In this document: in pieces, positions 6,610-13,702 of the stretch | Layout: every line of letters begins with the position of its first letter | Position numbering within the stretch: position 1 is the first letter of the stretch | Assembly: GCA_965603355.1 (NCBI GenBank) | Contig: CBFDCQ010000053.1 | Coordinates: forward strand, 1 to 22,987 | Length of the DNA: 22,987 bases | Origin: CBFDCQ01 sp965603355 | GTDB taxonomy: Bacteria > Hydrogenedentota > CAZGCA01 > CBFDCQ01 | Direction of reading: 5' to 3' | The notes under the pieces: generated by a model | Databases searched by the model: none | Seen by the model: the letters and a program-made list of their open reading frames with translations, nothing else | Told to the model about the DNA's origin: nothing | Translations under genes and position numbers: made by a program

Positions 6610-9056
6610 ATCGGCGCCCCTTCTTCCACCCTTTCTACCTTGACGAACGTGAGCCGCTCATGCTCCTCGTCTTTGCGCACCTCAACGGAACTACCTTCCG
6701 GAAGACTCCCTTTTAGAACCTCTTCCGACAACGGATCCTCGATATACTGCTGCACGGCGCGGCGAATAGGTCTCGCGCCGTACGCGGGGTCGTAACCGAC
6801 CTTCACCAGGAACTCTTCTGCCTCGTCGGTCATTATGAGTTCAATCCCTTTGTCCTTCAACCTTTCAGCGACCTCGCTCATCCTGAGGCCAACTATCTCC
6901 ACAAGCTCCTCGTGCGTAAGGTTCTTGAACACAATGATCTCGTCGACCCTGTTGATGAACTCCGGATTGAACGTCTTCTTGACCTCCTCGAGCACCTTGT
7001 CTTTCATGGACGTGTACGCGTCCTCGTCGCTGGCTTTCTGAAACCCGACGGAAGTACCTTTCTGTATCAGTCGCGCGCCGACGTTGCTGGTCATGATGAT
7101 CACCGCGTTCCTGAAATCCACCTTCCGCCCGCCGGCATCCGTCATATGACCGTCCTCAAGCACCTGCAGCAAGATATCGAACACGTCCTGGTGCGCCTTC
7201 TCTATCTCGTCGAGCAGCACTACGCAGTACGGGCGACGCCGCACCTTCTCGGTTAACTGACCGCCCTCCTGGTATCCAACATATCCCGGCGGCGCACCGT
7301 GGATACGCGACACGGCAAACTTCTCCATGTACTCCGACATGTCAATTCGGACAAGCGCGTTCTCGTCGCCGAACATGAATTCGGCGAGCACCCTGGCAAG
7401 TTCCGTCTTGCCTACCCCCGTCGGACCGAGAAACAGGAACGAACCGACAGGTCTCTTTGGGTCTTTGAGACCGGCCCGCGAACGCTGTATCGAGCGGGTC
7501 ACTGCATCGATAGCCTCCTCCTGACCGATAACGCGTTTATGGAGGTTTTCGCGCATCCTGAGCAGCCGCTCGGATTCCTTCTCCTCAAGCTTGGTTATGG
7601 GCACACCGGTCCATTTCGCGACAATGTAGGCTATATCCTCTTCGCCAAGCACAACTTCGCTCTTCTCTTTCTGTTTTTCCCAGCTTGTCTTGTTTTCCTC
7701 GAGCTGCTCGCGCAGCTTCCTCTCTTTGTCGCGCAGTCGCGCCGCCGCTTCGAACTCCTGCGCTCCTATAGCTTCTTCTTTCTCCTGACGCACCATCTCG
7801 ATCTCGTGCTCAGTGTCCTTCACATCGGGCGGACGCATCGTATTCTGCAACCGGGCGCGCGCGCCCGCTTCGTCCATGACGTCAACCGCTTTGTCCGGCA
7901 AGAACCTGTCCGTTATGTACTGGTCGGAAAGCTTCGTCGCCGCTACAAGCGCCTCGTCGGATATCTTCACCCTGTGATGCGCTTCGTACTTGTCGCGCAA
8001 CCCCCTCAATATATCTATCGTCTCGACAACGGTAGGAGGTTCCACGATGATCAACTGGAACCGTCGTGCCAGCGCGGCGTCCTTTTCTATATACTTCCTG
8101 AACTCCTCCATCGTCGTGGCTCCGACGCACTGCAGCTCGCCGCGCGCGAGGGCCGGCTTGAGCATGTTCGAGGCATCAACGGCACCCTCAGCGGCTCCGG
8201 CACCCACTATCGTGTGAAGCTCATCGATGAACAGGATGATATTGTCCGTGCGGCGTATCTCCTTCATGACCGCTTTGAGCCGTTCCTCGAACTGTCCGCG
8301 ATACTTTGTCCCTGCGACTATGCCGGCGAGATCCAACGTGAGCACGCGCCTGTTCAGCAGCAGCTCCGGCACGTCATTGTTTATGATCTTCTGCGCCAGA
8401 CCCTCGACGATGGCCGTCTTGCCGACACCGGCCTCGCCGATGAGCACCGGATTGTTCTTCGTGCGCCTGCACAGTATCTGCGTGACCCTCTCAATCTCGT
8501 TTTCGCGCCCTATCACCGGGTCAAGCTTGTCCCGTCGAGCAAGCTCTGTCAGGTCCCTGCCGAAGGCGTCGAGCGCCGGCGTCTGGCTTTTTCGCGAGGG
8601 ACTTCCAGATCTTGACTCATGACCGCCGAGCAGTTTCATTACCTCCGCCTGAACCTTGTTAAGCTCGATACCCATGTCCTGAAGAACCCTTGCGGCTATC
8701 CCTTCCCCTTCTCTTATCAGACCCAGAAGAAGGTGTTCCGTTCCTATGTAGTTGTGATTGAGCCGCCTTGCCTCCTCGATAGCCAGCTCCAGCACTTTCT
8801 TGGCTCGCGGCGTGAACGGGATATCATCACCGGACGTCAGAGCGTTGCCTCGCTGAACGTGTCTCTCGATCTCTCTGAGCAACGACTTAAGGTCAACGTG
8901 CAGGTTGGACAATGCACGCGCAGCAATACCTTCCTGCTCCTTGACGAGGCCGAGCAGTATATGCTCGGTTCTTATATACTCACTGTTGAGCCGGGCCGCC
9001 TCTTTTCTAGCCAACAGCACGACTTTTCTGGCCCGTTCGGTAAACCTGTCAAACAT
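6606..9056 (-). CDS. clpC: ClpC, AAA+ unfoldase subunit of the Clp protease
   Basis: An 816-residue Hsp100 unfoldase that feeds substrates to ClpP. It has two Clp_N repeats (about 1-145), a first AAA+ domain with Walker A GEAGVGKT (208-215) and Walker B FIDEL, a middle region with a UVR motif (about 418-453), and a second AAA+ domain with GPTGVGKT (544-551) and LLDEIEKAH. A VGF tripeptide (670-672) matches the ClpP-binding loop. The TEH glutamates of both N-terminal repeats are kept (Glu31, Glu107); the matching residues of Bacillus ClpC bind phospho-arginine. The ATG at 9056 has a GGGGG ribosome-binding site and gives the family N-terminus MFDRFTERA; an upstream in-frame start at 9089 is less likely. 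It lies directly after mcsB, which would mark its substrates. Confidence 0.97.
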   Translation of the reverse strand: MFDRFTERARKVVLLARKEAARLNSEYIRTEHILLGLVKEQEGIAARALSNLHVDLKSLLREIERHVQRGNALTSGDDIPFTPRAKKVLELAIEEARRLNHNYIGTEHLLLGLIREGEGIAARVLQDMGIELNKVQAEVMKLLGGHESRSGSPSRKSQTPALDAFGRDLTELARRDKLDPVIGRENEIERVTQILCRRTKNNPVLIGEAGVGKTAIVEGLAQKIINNDVPELLLNRRVLTLDLAGIVAGTKYRGQFEERLKAVMKEIRRTDNIILFIDELHTIVGAGAAEGAVDASNMLKPALARGELQCVGATTMEEFRKYIEKDAALARRFQLIIVEPPTVVETIDILRGLRDKYEAHHRVKISDEALVAATKLSDQYITDRFLPDKAVDVMDEAGARARLQNTMRPPDVKDTEHEIEMVRQEKEEAIGAQEFEAAARLRDKERKLREQLEENKTSWEKQKEKSEVVLGEEDIAYIVAKWTGVPITKLEEKESERLLRMRENLHKRVIGQEEAIDAVTRSIQRSRAGLKDPKRPVGSFLFLGPTGVGKTELARVLAEFMFGDENALVRIDMSEYMEKFAVSRIHGAPPGYVGYQEGGQLTEKVRRRPYCVVLLDEIEKAHQDVFDILLQVLEDGHMTDAGGRKVDFRNAVIIMTSNVGARLIQKGTSVGFQKASDEDAYTSMKDKVLEEVKKTFNPEFINRVDEIIVFKNLTHEELVEIVGLRMSEVAERLKDKGIELIMTDEAEEFLVKVGYDPAYGARPIRRAVQQYIEDPLSEEVLKGSLPEGSSVEVRKDEEHERLTFVKVERVEEGAPI

Positions 9057-9099
9057 GGGTAAGCCCCCTTTCCGGGAATCTATATCCACTTTCTTGCTA

Positions 9100-9142
9100 T
9101 ATAATACTATTATACCCTACAATAGGCGGTCCGCGCCACCGC
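9100..9142 (-). promoter_or_regulatory. Possible internal promoter/operator and hairpin before clpC
   Basis: The 127-bp gap between mcsB and clpC is the longest inside this operon. It holds an AT-rich perfect palindrome, TATAATACTATTATA (9100-9114), which contains a good -10 hexamer in either direction, and a small hairpin GCGGT/ACCGC (9126-9142). No convincing -35 element stands 16-18 nt away. No CIRCE or CtsR-type heptad is visible. This may be a clpC-specific promoter or a regulator site; weak evidence. Confidence 0.35.
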
Positions 9143-9183
9143 AAGTCAGGGCACGCTCTCGACAACGTTTTCCGCACGCACCG

Positions 9184-10236
9184 CTATGAGAGAGTCTCCT
9201 GAACAACGTCCGCCCTGAGAGTGTCGAGCTCTAACGGTTCGAGCTCCTGCCCAGCCAGCATCCCCAGATGCGCCGGCTGAACCCGAATCATAAGCTCGTT
9301 GATAAGCGGAATGGAACAGCCTGCATACAAACCGGTGCACACTCCCAACCTCAAGGCGGACAAAAGTCCGATCGATTCACCTAAGCCCAGTATTTTCGCG
9401 CCCTTAAGTATCCCCAGAGCGCGCCCGAGCCTGTCTTCCATCTGCCGCCTGTTTTTCTCAAGAAGGGTCTCGCGCGCGCGTTTCTCCTGCGCGATAATCT
9501 CGCCGGCGGTCCGTTCCACGTTCCCAACCAGCTCACCGTCGTCATGACCCAGCGTCGCGTGGTTGGAGACCTGGAACAAATCTCCCAGTGCATCGGTTCC
9601 TTCACCGTGAAGTCCTCTGACTACGCAGCCGAGGGTTGAGACAGTCTGGACGGCCGAGGCTATCTTGCGCGTCATGATCAGAGCTGGAAGATGCACCATC
9701 ACCGTAGCTCTCAGCCCTGTACCGACATTCGTCGGGCACGCCGTCAGAAAACCCCAGTCGCTTGAAAAGGCATAATCAAGCTTCTGTTCCAGCTGATTAT
9801 CTACATCGTTGGCGCGCTGCCACGCGTTGCGCAGCTGAAAACCGGATTCGAGACACAGGATACGCAGATGATCTTCCTCGTTGAGCATTATGTTCAGCGT
9901 CTGGTCGCTGCTAAAAAACAGCGCCCTCGCCCCGTCACTCAACGCCATTTCGCGGCTGATAGTGTAGCATTCCATGAGGAATCGCTTCTCGAGCTGGTCG
10001 AGCTTGCTAAAATCAACGAAGTTGAGATCGCCTAAGACGGCGCACTTCTGGACGCCATTTCTAACGATGCGAATCATCGCGCTCTGCTCGCTGGAGGTCG
10101 CCTTGTGAGCAAACATCATGTTCGCAAGGTTTCTGGCAAGACGCACCCTGCTGCTGAGCACGATCCCAGCGTCCGGACCGTCCGCAGCAAGCCATCGCCC
10201 GGACTGCTCACCCAATATTTCCTTGAGTCCACTCAT
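9184..10236 (-). CDS. mcsB: McsB, protein arginine kinase
   Basis: A 350-residue enzyme of the phosphagen (guanidino) kinase fold. It phosphorylates arginines on proteins and so tags them for ClpC-ClpP. The ATP-binding pattern SSRVRLARN (28-36), NEEDHLRI (119-126) and the active-site loop CPTNVGTG with Cys167 are all present, as is NHATLG near 225-230. The C-terminal site that senses phospho-arginine in Bacillus and Geobacillus is RDxxRA, with Arg337 and Asp338. Here the aligned residues read LDTLRA, keeping Asp338 and Arg341 but with Leu at 337. The gene follows mcsA by 27 bp. The ribosome-binding site is weak, so coupling with mcsA is likely. Confidence 0.95.
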   Translation of the reverse strand: MSGLKEILGEQSGRWLAADGPDAGIVLSSRVRLARNLANMMFAHKATSSEQSAMIRIVRNGVQKCAVLGDLNFVDFSKLDQLEKRFLMECYTISREMALSDGARALFFSSDQTLNIMLNEEDHLRILCLESGFQLRNAWQRANDVDNQLEQKLDYAFSSDWGFLTACPTNVGTGLRATVMVHLPALIMTRKIASAVQTVSTLGCVVRGLHGEGTDALGDLFQVSNHATLGHDDGELVGNVERTAGEIIAQEKRARETLLEKNRRQMEDRLGRALGILKGAKILGLGESIGLLSALRLGVCTGLYAGCSIPLINELMIRVQPAHLGMLAGQELEPLELDTLRADVVQETLS

Positions 10237-10263
10237 AACTGTCAGGCCAGAGAACCGATCTCT

Positions 10264-10767
10264 TCAGCCCTCGACCATTCCCTCTTCAATCTCGCGTATT
10301 TGGTCCCGCAACTGCGCCGCTTCCTCGTAGTTTTCCAGCTCGACCGCCTTGCGCAGCTTGCTGCGGTAACGCAGCAGCTCGCCTCTGACTCGAAGCGAAC
10401 TATCGGTTTCACTAGGCACTTTCCCCACGTGCTGCGAGGCACCGTGGACCCTCTCGATGAGAGGCAAAAGCCTGTCCTTGAACGCTGTGTAACATTCCGC
10501 ACAACCCAGCCGCCCTTTTGACATGGCTTCCCCAAAGCTGAGTCCGCAGCACATACATTCTTGTGCCGCGTCGCTCCCAGCCGCGTCAGGGACTTTCACC
10601 TCCGGATGTGCTGCGGCGAACAACCCTGCAAAACCGAAGTCCGCGCCAATTGTCTTGCCCTCAGACTGGGCGCATTCCTGGCAGAGATGAATCTCCGTCA
10701 AACCGCCGCTAATTATCTCGGTGTAACGGACTGTTGCCTCGTTGAGCTTGCAGATTTGACACAACAT
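10264..10767 (-). CDS. mcsA: McsA, zinc-binding activator of McsB
   Basis: A 167-residue protein with two pairs of CxxC motifs (Cys3/6 with Cys29/32, and Cys71/74 with Cys89/92), expected to bind two zinc ions. A C-terminal UVR-type helical hairpin (about 125-165) contains LENYEEAAQLRDQIREIE. McsA stimulates McsB kinase activity and links it to ClpC. I chose the ATG at 10767, which has AAGG 7 nt upstream; a GTG one codon earlier would add one residue. In Firmicutes the gene usually follows the repressor gene ctsR; here lolD is upstream and no ctsR is present. Confidence 0.92.
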   Translation of the reverse strand: MLCQICKLNEATVRYTEIISGGLTEIHLCQECAQSEGKTIGADFGFAGLFAAAHPEVKVPDAAGSDAAQECMCCGLSFGEAMSKGRLGCAECYTAFKDRLLPLIERVHGASQHVGKVPSETDSSLRVRGELLRYRSKLRKAVELENYEEAAQLRDQIREIEEGMVEG

Positions 10768-10801
10768 CACGGCACCTTCGGCCTATTTAGGTCAGTACCT
10801 C

Positions 10802-10826
10802 CGGAACCGGCCACACCCGGGTTCCG
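10802..10826. terminator. Hairpin between lolD and mcsA, possible attenuator
   Basis: A perfect 7-bp stem CGGAACC/GGTTCCG (10802-10808 and 10820-10826) with an 11-nt loop lies in the 62-bp gap. No U-tract follows on minus, so a full Rho-independent terminator is unlikely. It may partly separate lolCD from mcsAB-clpC-bamA expression. Confidence 0.35.
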
Positions 10827-10832
10827 CCTACC

Positions 10833-11516
10833 CTATTTTACCACTTCCTCGACCCCGCCGTCCACCAGTCTCAGCCACTTATCGGCCTGCCGCGCGAGGT
10901 TCTCCTCATGGGTCACTATGACGAAGGTTGTGCCCAAATCGCGGTTCAGATCCCATATGAGACGCTCGATTTCGCCGCTCGTTCTTTCATCAAGGTTGCC
11001 GGTCGGCTCGTCCGCGAGCACAACCTGCGGCTCGTTGAAAAGCGCCCTGGCGATCGCTACGCGTTGCTGCTCTCCTCCGGACAGCTCCGCCGGTTTGTGA
11101 TCCAGCCTCGCCCCAAGACCTATTTTTTCAAGCAACTCCTTCGCCCGCTTGGCGAGCGCCGACCTGCTTTTCCCGAGCACGAGGCCCGGCAGCATCGTGT
11201 TCTCGAGCGCGCTGAGTTCCGGGAGCAAATGGTAGAACTGGAACACGAACCCGACCTCGGCGTTCCTGAGCCGGTTCAGCTCTCCCGCGTCCAGCCGGCG
11301 CGCATCTTTGCCGCGAAACTTGACGGAACCGGCCGTTGGCTTTTCCAACGTGCCAAGAAGGTTCAGCAGCGTCGTTTTACCCGCGCCGGACACGCCCGAT
11401 ACCACCGTGATCCGGCCCTCCTGGACCGTCATGTTGACGCCCTTGAGGATCTCGAGGCGCTGCGGACCCGTTCGGTACTCTTTCTTCAGATTCTCACATA
11501 CGTAAATGTCTTCCAT
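10833..11516 (-). CDS. lolD: LolD-like ABC transporter ATPase (lipoprotein release)
   Basis: A 227-residue ABC ATPase. Walker A is GVSGAGKTT (about 41-49), the signature LSGGEQQRVAIARAL, Walker B VVLADEPTGNLD, and the switch histidine VTHE. This is the MacB/LolD/FtsE subfamily. Together with LolC, encoded 30 bp upstream, it would drive release of lipoproteins from the inner membrane toward the outer membrane. The start could be the ATG at 11516 or a GTG one codon earlier; neither has a strong ribosome-binding site. Substrate assignment rests on the LolC neighbour and an outer-membrane context; a MacB-type exporter ATPase is the alternative. Confidence 0.9.
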   Translation of the reverse strand: MEDIYVCENLKKEYRTGPQRLEILKGVNMTVQEGRITVVSGVSGAGKTTLLNLLGTLEKPTAGSVKFRGKDARRLDAGELNRLRNAEVGFVFQFYHLLPELSALENTMLPGLVLGKSRSALAKRAKELLEKIGLGARLDHKPAELSGGEQQRVAIARALFNEPQVVLADEPTGNLDERTSGEIERLIWDLNRDLGTTFVIVTHEENLARQADKWLRLVDGGVEEVVK

Positions 11517-11549
11517 CACACGAACTCGTTTCCTGACCGGCGAGAGCTC

Positions 11550-12776
11550 CTACTCATACCGCAGGCACTCGGCCGGATTCAATCGCGCCGCCTGCCATGC
11601 CGGGTAGATCGTCGCAAGAAGACAGATCAGAACCGCCGACACCGTCACCATAATAACGTCGCCGGCCTGAATCGACACAGGTATCTTGTCGAAAATGTAC
11701 ACTTCCGGACTAAACAGATCTACGCCGGTCTTTTCAGCGATCACTTCCTTGATATTGTTGAGCGATTTGGACAGGGTTATCCCCCCGACCAGACCGAGCA
11801 GCGTGCCGACCACGCCGACCGTTAAACCCTCGAAGATGAATACTCCCATAATGCTGCGCGTCGGCGCTCCCACACTTCTGAGCACGCCTACGTCCCTGCG
11901 CTTCTCCATCACGACCATGATCAGGGTGCTCACGATGTTGAACGCCGCGACAACGACCACCAGAGTCAGAATAACGAACATGACAATCTTCTCCTGCTTG
12001 AGCGCGTAGAAGAACGTCCTGTTCTGGTCGATCCATGTCTGCCCCCAGTACCCCCTTCCGAGCCCATTGACGATTTCCTGCCCTACCTCCTGTGCCCTGA
12101 ACGGGTCGGTTAATTTAACCTGAATCGCTGACACGGCATCCTTCAGCCCGGTTACCCTCTGCGCATCTTCCAGAAGCAAGAATACCCTCGACGAGTCATA
12201 CTCGTACATACCCGAGTGGTATATTCCAGTCACTTCGAACGGTCTCATGTCGGCGGAATGGCCTATAAAGTGCGAGTATAAACGGCCTGTCGTCAACCTC
12301 ACCGTACTGCCGGTGCCCACCTGAAGCATGTTCCTGACACCGCTTCCCAGCACGATACCCCGCTTACGTATCTCGCCGGTGAGATTCTCGTCGAACTCGG
12401 TTACTCCGGACTGCCGTTCGGGGTCGATTCCTACTATGACCGCGCCGGTCCTCTCTTGATCCTCCGCAATGAGAAGAGCTTGCGTGGTAATGATCGGTGC
12501 TGCCGCCACGGCCTCGGGATGTTTCTCTATCTGATCTACGACCCTCGCGTAGTCCTCAAGCGATCCGCCGATTCTCTGGACGGTCAGATGCGACCTGTTC
12601 CCGAGCACCTTGTCGCGCAGTTCCTCATCGAACCCCGTCATCACAGCCAGCACCGTGATCAGCGCGGTCACACCGACCATCACACCCGCTACCGAGATCA
12701 CGGTTATGAACGAGATGAAAAAGTTTCTGCGTTTACTTTTCAGGTAACGCAGGCCCAGGAACAGTTCAAATCTCAT
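11550..12776 (-). CDS. lolC: LolC/LolE-like lipoprotein-releasing permease
   Basis: A 408-residue inner-membrane protein of the MacB/FtsX fold. It has one N-terminal membrane segment (about 20-45, FFISFITVISVAGVMVGVTA), a large periplasmic domain (about 46-265), and three C-terminal segments (near 270-295, 315-340 and 370-395). The start MRFELFLGLRYLKSKRR is typical of LolC/LolE. There is a single permease gene, so the transporter may be a LolC/E homodimer (as with LolF-type systems) rather than the E. coli heterodimer. It is the first gene of the run. A strong promoter lies at 12944-12973 and a structured leader lies between them. Confidence 0.92.
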   Translation of the reverse strand: MRFELFLGLRYLKSKRRNFFISFITVISVAGVMVGVTALITVLAVMTGFDEELRDKVLGNRSHLTVQRIGGSLEDYARVVDQIEKHPEAVAAAPIITTQALLIAEDQERTGAVIVGIDPERQSGVTEFDENLTGEIRKRGIVLGSGVRNMLQVGTGSTVRLTTGRLYSHFIGHSADMRPFEVTGIYHSGMYEYDSSRVFLLLEDAQRVTGLKDAVSAIQVKLTDPFRAQEVGQEIVNGLGRGYWGQTWIDQNRTFFYALKQEKIVMFVILTLVVVVAAFNIVSTLIMVVMEKRRDVGVLRSVGAPTRSIMGVFIFEGLTVGVVGTLLGLVGGITLSKSLNNIKEVIAEKTGVDLFSPEVYIFDKIPVSIQAGDVIMVTVSAVLICLLATIYPAWQAARLNPAECLRYE

Positions 12777-12856
12777 TTATCCAGCATATCCTCGTTCCAG
12801 AACGGCTCCGCTCATACTCCGCCCATGTGCGGCGCAGCCCGTGAGATTCTGCGAAC

Positions 12857-12898
12857 AACCGAACCTTTCCGGAAAGGAGTTCTCGCGGGAACTCGGTT
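12857..12898 (-). promoter_or_regulatory. Structured leader of the lolC operon: possible three-way junction
   Basis: Within the leader of about 160 nt, three complementary pairs lie side by side: an outer pair AACCG/CGGTT (12857-12861 with 12894-12898), a perfect palindrome CCTTTCCGGAAAGG (12864-12877), and GAGTTC/GAACTC (12877-12882 with 12889-12894). Neighbouring stems compete for a base or two at the junctions. It matches no riboswitch class I recognise. The rest of the leader (12777-12856) shows nothing notable. Confidence 0.4.
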
Positions 12899-12943
12899 AG
12901 AGTCAAACGAAACGCTTTGGAAACAGTGCGTTCGCACACCTGG

Positions 12944-12973
12944 ATTATAGAGCCCTTACCCTCGTGCTGTCAA
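12944..12973 (-). promoter_or_regulatory. Strong sigma70-type promoter of the lolC-lolD-mcsA-mcsB-clpC-bamA run
   Basis: On minus, consensus TTGACA (12968-12973) and consensus TATAAT (12944-12949) are 18 nt apart. Transcription would start near 12936, about 160 nt before the lolC ATG. All six downstream genes are on minus with gaps of at most 127 bp. Confidence 0.75.
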
Positions 12974-13071
12974 GAAAAGCAGTGGGCCGCTTCATGATCC
13001 CCCGTTTCTCGGTAATGCCATCCTTGTCTGTCGAGGGCGCTCCTTCTGGTTGCAGACCCATTTTTGTCGTC

Positions 13072-13091
13072 ATCCCCGCGAAGGCGGGGAT
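13072..13091. repeat. Short dispersed palindrome of the CCCCGC-GAAG-GCGGGG type
   Basis: ATCCCCGC and GCGGGGAT form a perfect 8-bp stem with a GAAG loop. Its flanks (GTC before, CCA after) match a very common intergenic repeat in many bacterial genomes, which in translation often reads WIPAFAGMT. No gene is present in the surrounding region 12974-13178. Confidence 0.7.
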
Positions 13092-13178
13092 CCACGCCTC
13101 ACGATGAGCTTCCTTCATTCTCGCTGGAATCCCGCTTTGCACGTGTTTAGCGTGGCGAGTGGCACTGCCTCACGGTGG

Positions 13179-13198
13179 GGCGGACATTCCTGTCTGCC
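13179..13198. repeat. Short hairpin repeat, GGCGGACA/TGTCTGCC
   Basis: An 8-bp stem with one G-T wobble and a TTCC loop, embedded in GGGG and CCCC flanks. It differs from the GCTTCAGC hairpins that follow and is probably a separate dispersed repeat family. Confidence 0.55.
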
Positions 13199-13250
13199 GC
13201 CCCTCGAATCCACGCTGAACACGTGCCCGCGACACGCAGTCTCCCACAGC

Positions 13251-13527
13251 CCGCTTCTGCAGCGGTTTCCGCAACACTCGGTTTCCCGTGGCCCGCTTCC
13301 AGCGGGCCGTTCTTTGCACCCGGCTTCAGCCGGGGTGAAAAGGAAGGCACAACCAGCCGCAGGGCGCTTCAGCGTCGCTTCCGAAACGGGCTTTAGCCGG
13401 TTCGAAGCCCGGCACTACTTGCTTAAGCATCACAGGAAGCCACGCTGAAGCGTGCTGTCTCGATATCACACAGCTTTACCCACCCCCGCTCAAGCGGGGT
13501 GCAAAGAGGAGCCCGCCAAGGCGGGCT
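13251..13527. repeat. Cluster of about nine small GCTTCAGC-type hairpins
   Basis: Palindromes centred near 13258, 13299, 13327, 13370, 13393, 13424, 13447, 13491 and 13518 occur every 23-44 nt. Examples are GGCCCGCT-TCC-AGCGGGCC (13290-13308), CACGCTGAAGCGTG (13441-13454) and AGCCCGCCAAGGCGGGCT (13510-13527). The centres are similar (CTTCAG, CTTTAG, CTGAAG, CTCAAG) while the arms differ from copy to copy but stay self-complementary. No protein-coding gene is credible here. The stretch lies between two divergent promoters. Confidence 0.8.
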
Positions 13528-13584
13528 AAACGACACAGCGTTCAGTGGCAGGAACAAGAAGGCGGCGGCACGGGAGCATAGCAA

Positions 13585-13614
13585 TTGACTGCGCACCGCA
13601 CCAGCGAGTAGAAT
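13585..13614 (+). promoter_or_regulatory. Sigma70-type promoter of rluD
   Basis: TTGACT (13585-13590) and TAGAAT (13609-13614) are 18 nt apart. Transcription would start near 13621, about 80 nt before the chosen rluD ATG. Confidence 0.6.
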
Positions 13615-13702
13615 GTCACGCGAGCGGCAAATGGCCGTGTCTTGTCGATTCATAACCTGATTCGCGATGAACAGTGAAAGGAACGCTTTGAAAGAGGAGA
13701 AG

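Noticed and set aside
5572..6795. Long plus-strand open frame opposite bamA and the clpC end
   Set aside because: It crosses two well-supported minus-strand genes, has no family features and no ribosome-binding site of note.
7299..8615. Long plus-strand open frame opposite clpC
   Set aside because: It is antisense to strongly conserved ClpC sequence, has no recognisable domain and reflects codon bias in a GC-rich gene.
9057..13000. CIRCE or CtsR operator controlling the mcsAB-clpC genes
   Set aside because: I found no TTAGCACTC/GAGTGCTAA pair and no tandem GGTCAAA heptads upstream of lolC, mcsA or clpC.
12945..13142. Small minus-strand open frame containing WIPAFAGMT
   Set aside because: This peptide is the usual translation of a widespread intergenic palindrome; the frame overlaps the lolC operon promoter and has no other support.
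13251..13527. CRISPR array
   Set aside because: The repeats are different short palindromes with varying arms and irregular spacing, not identical direct repeats with unique spacers, and no cas gene is present.
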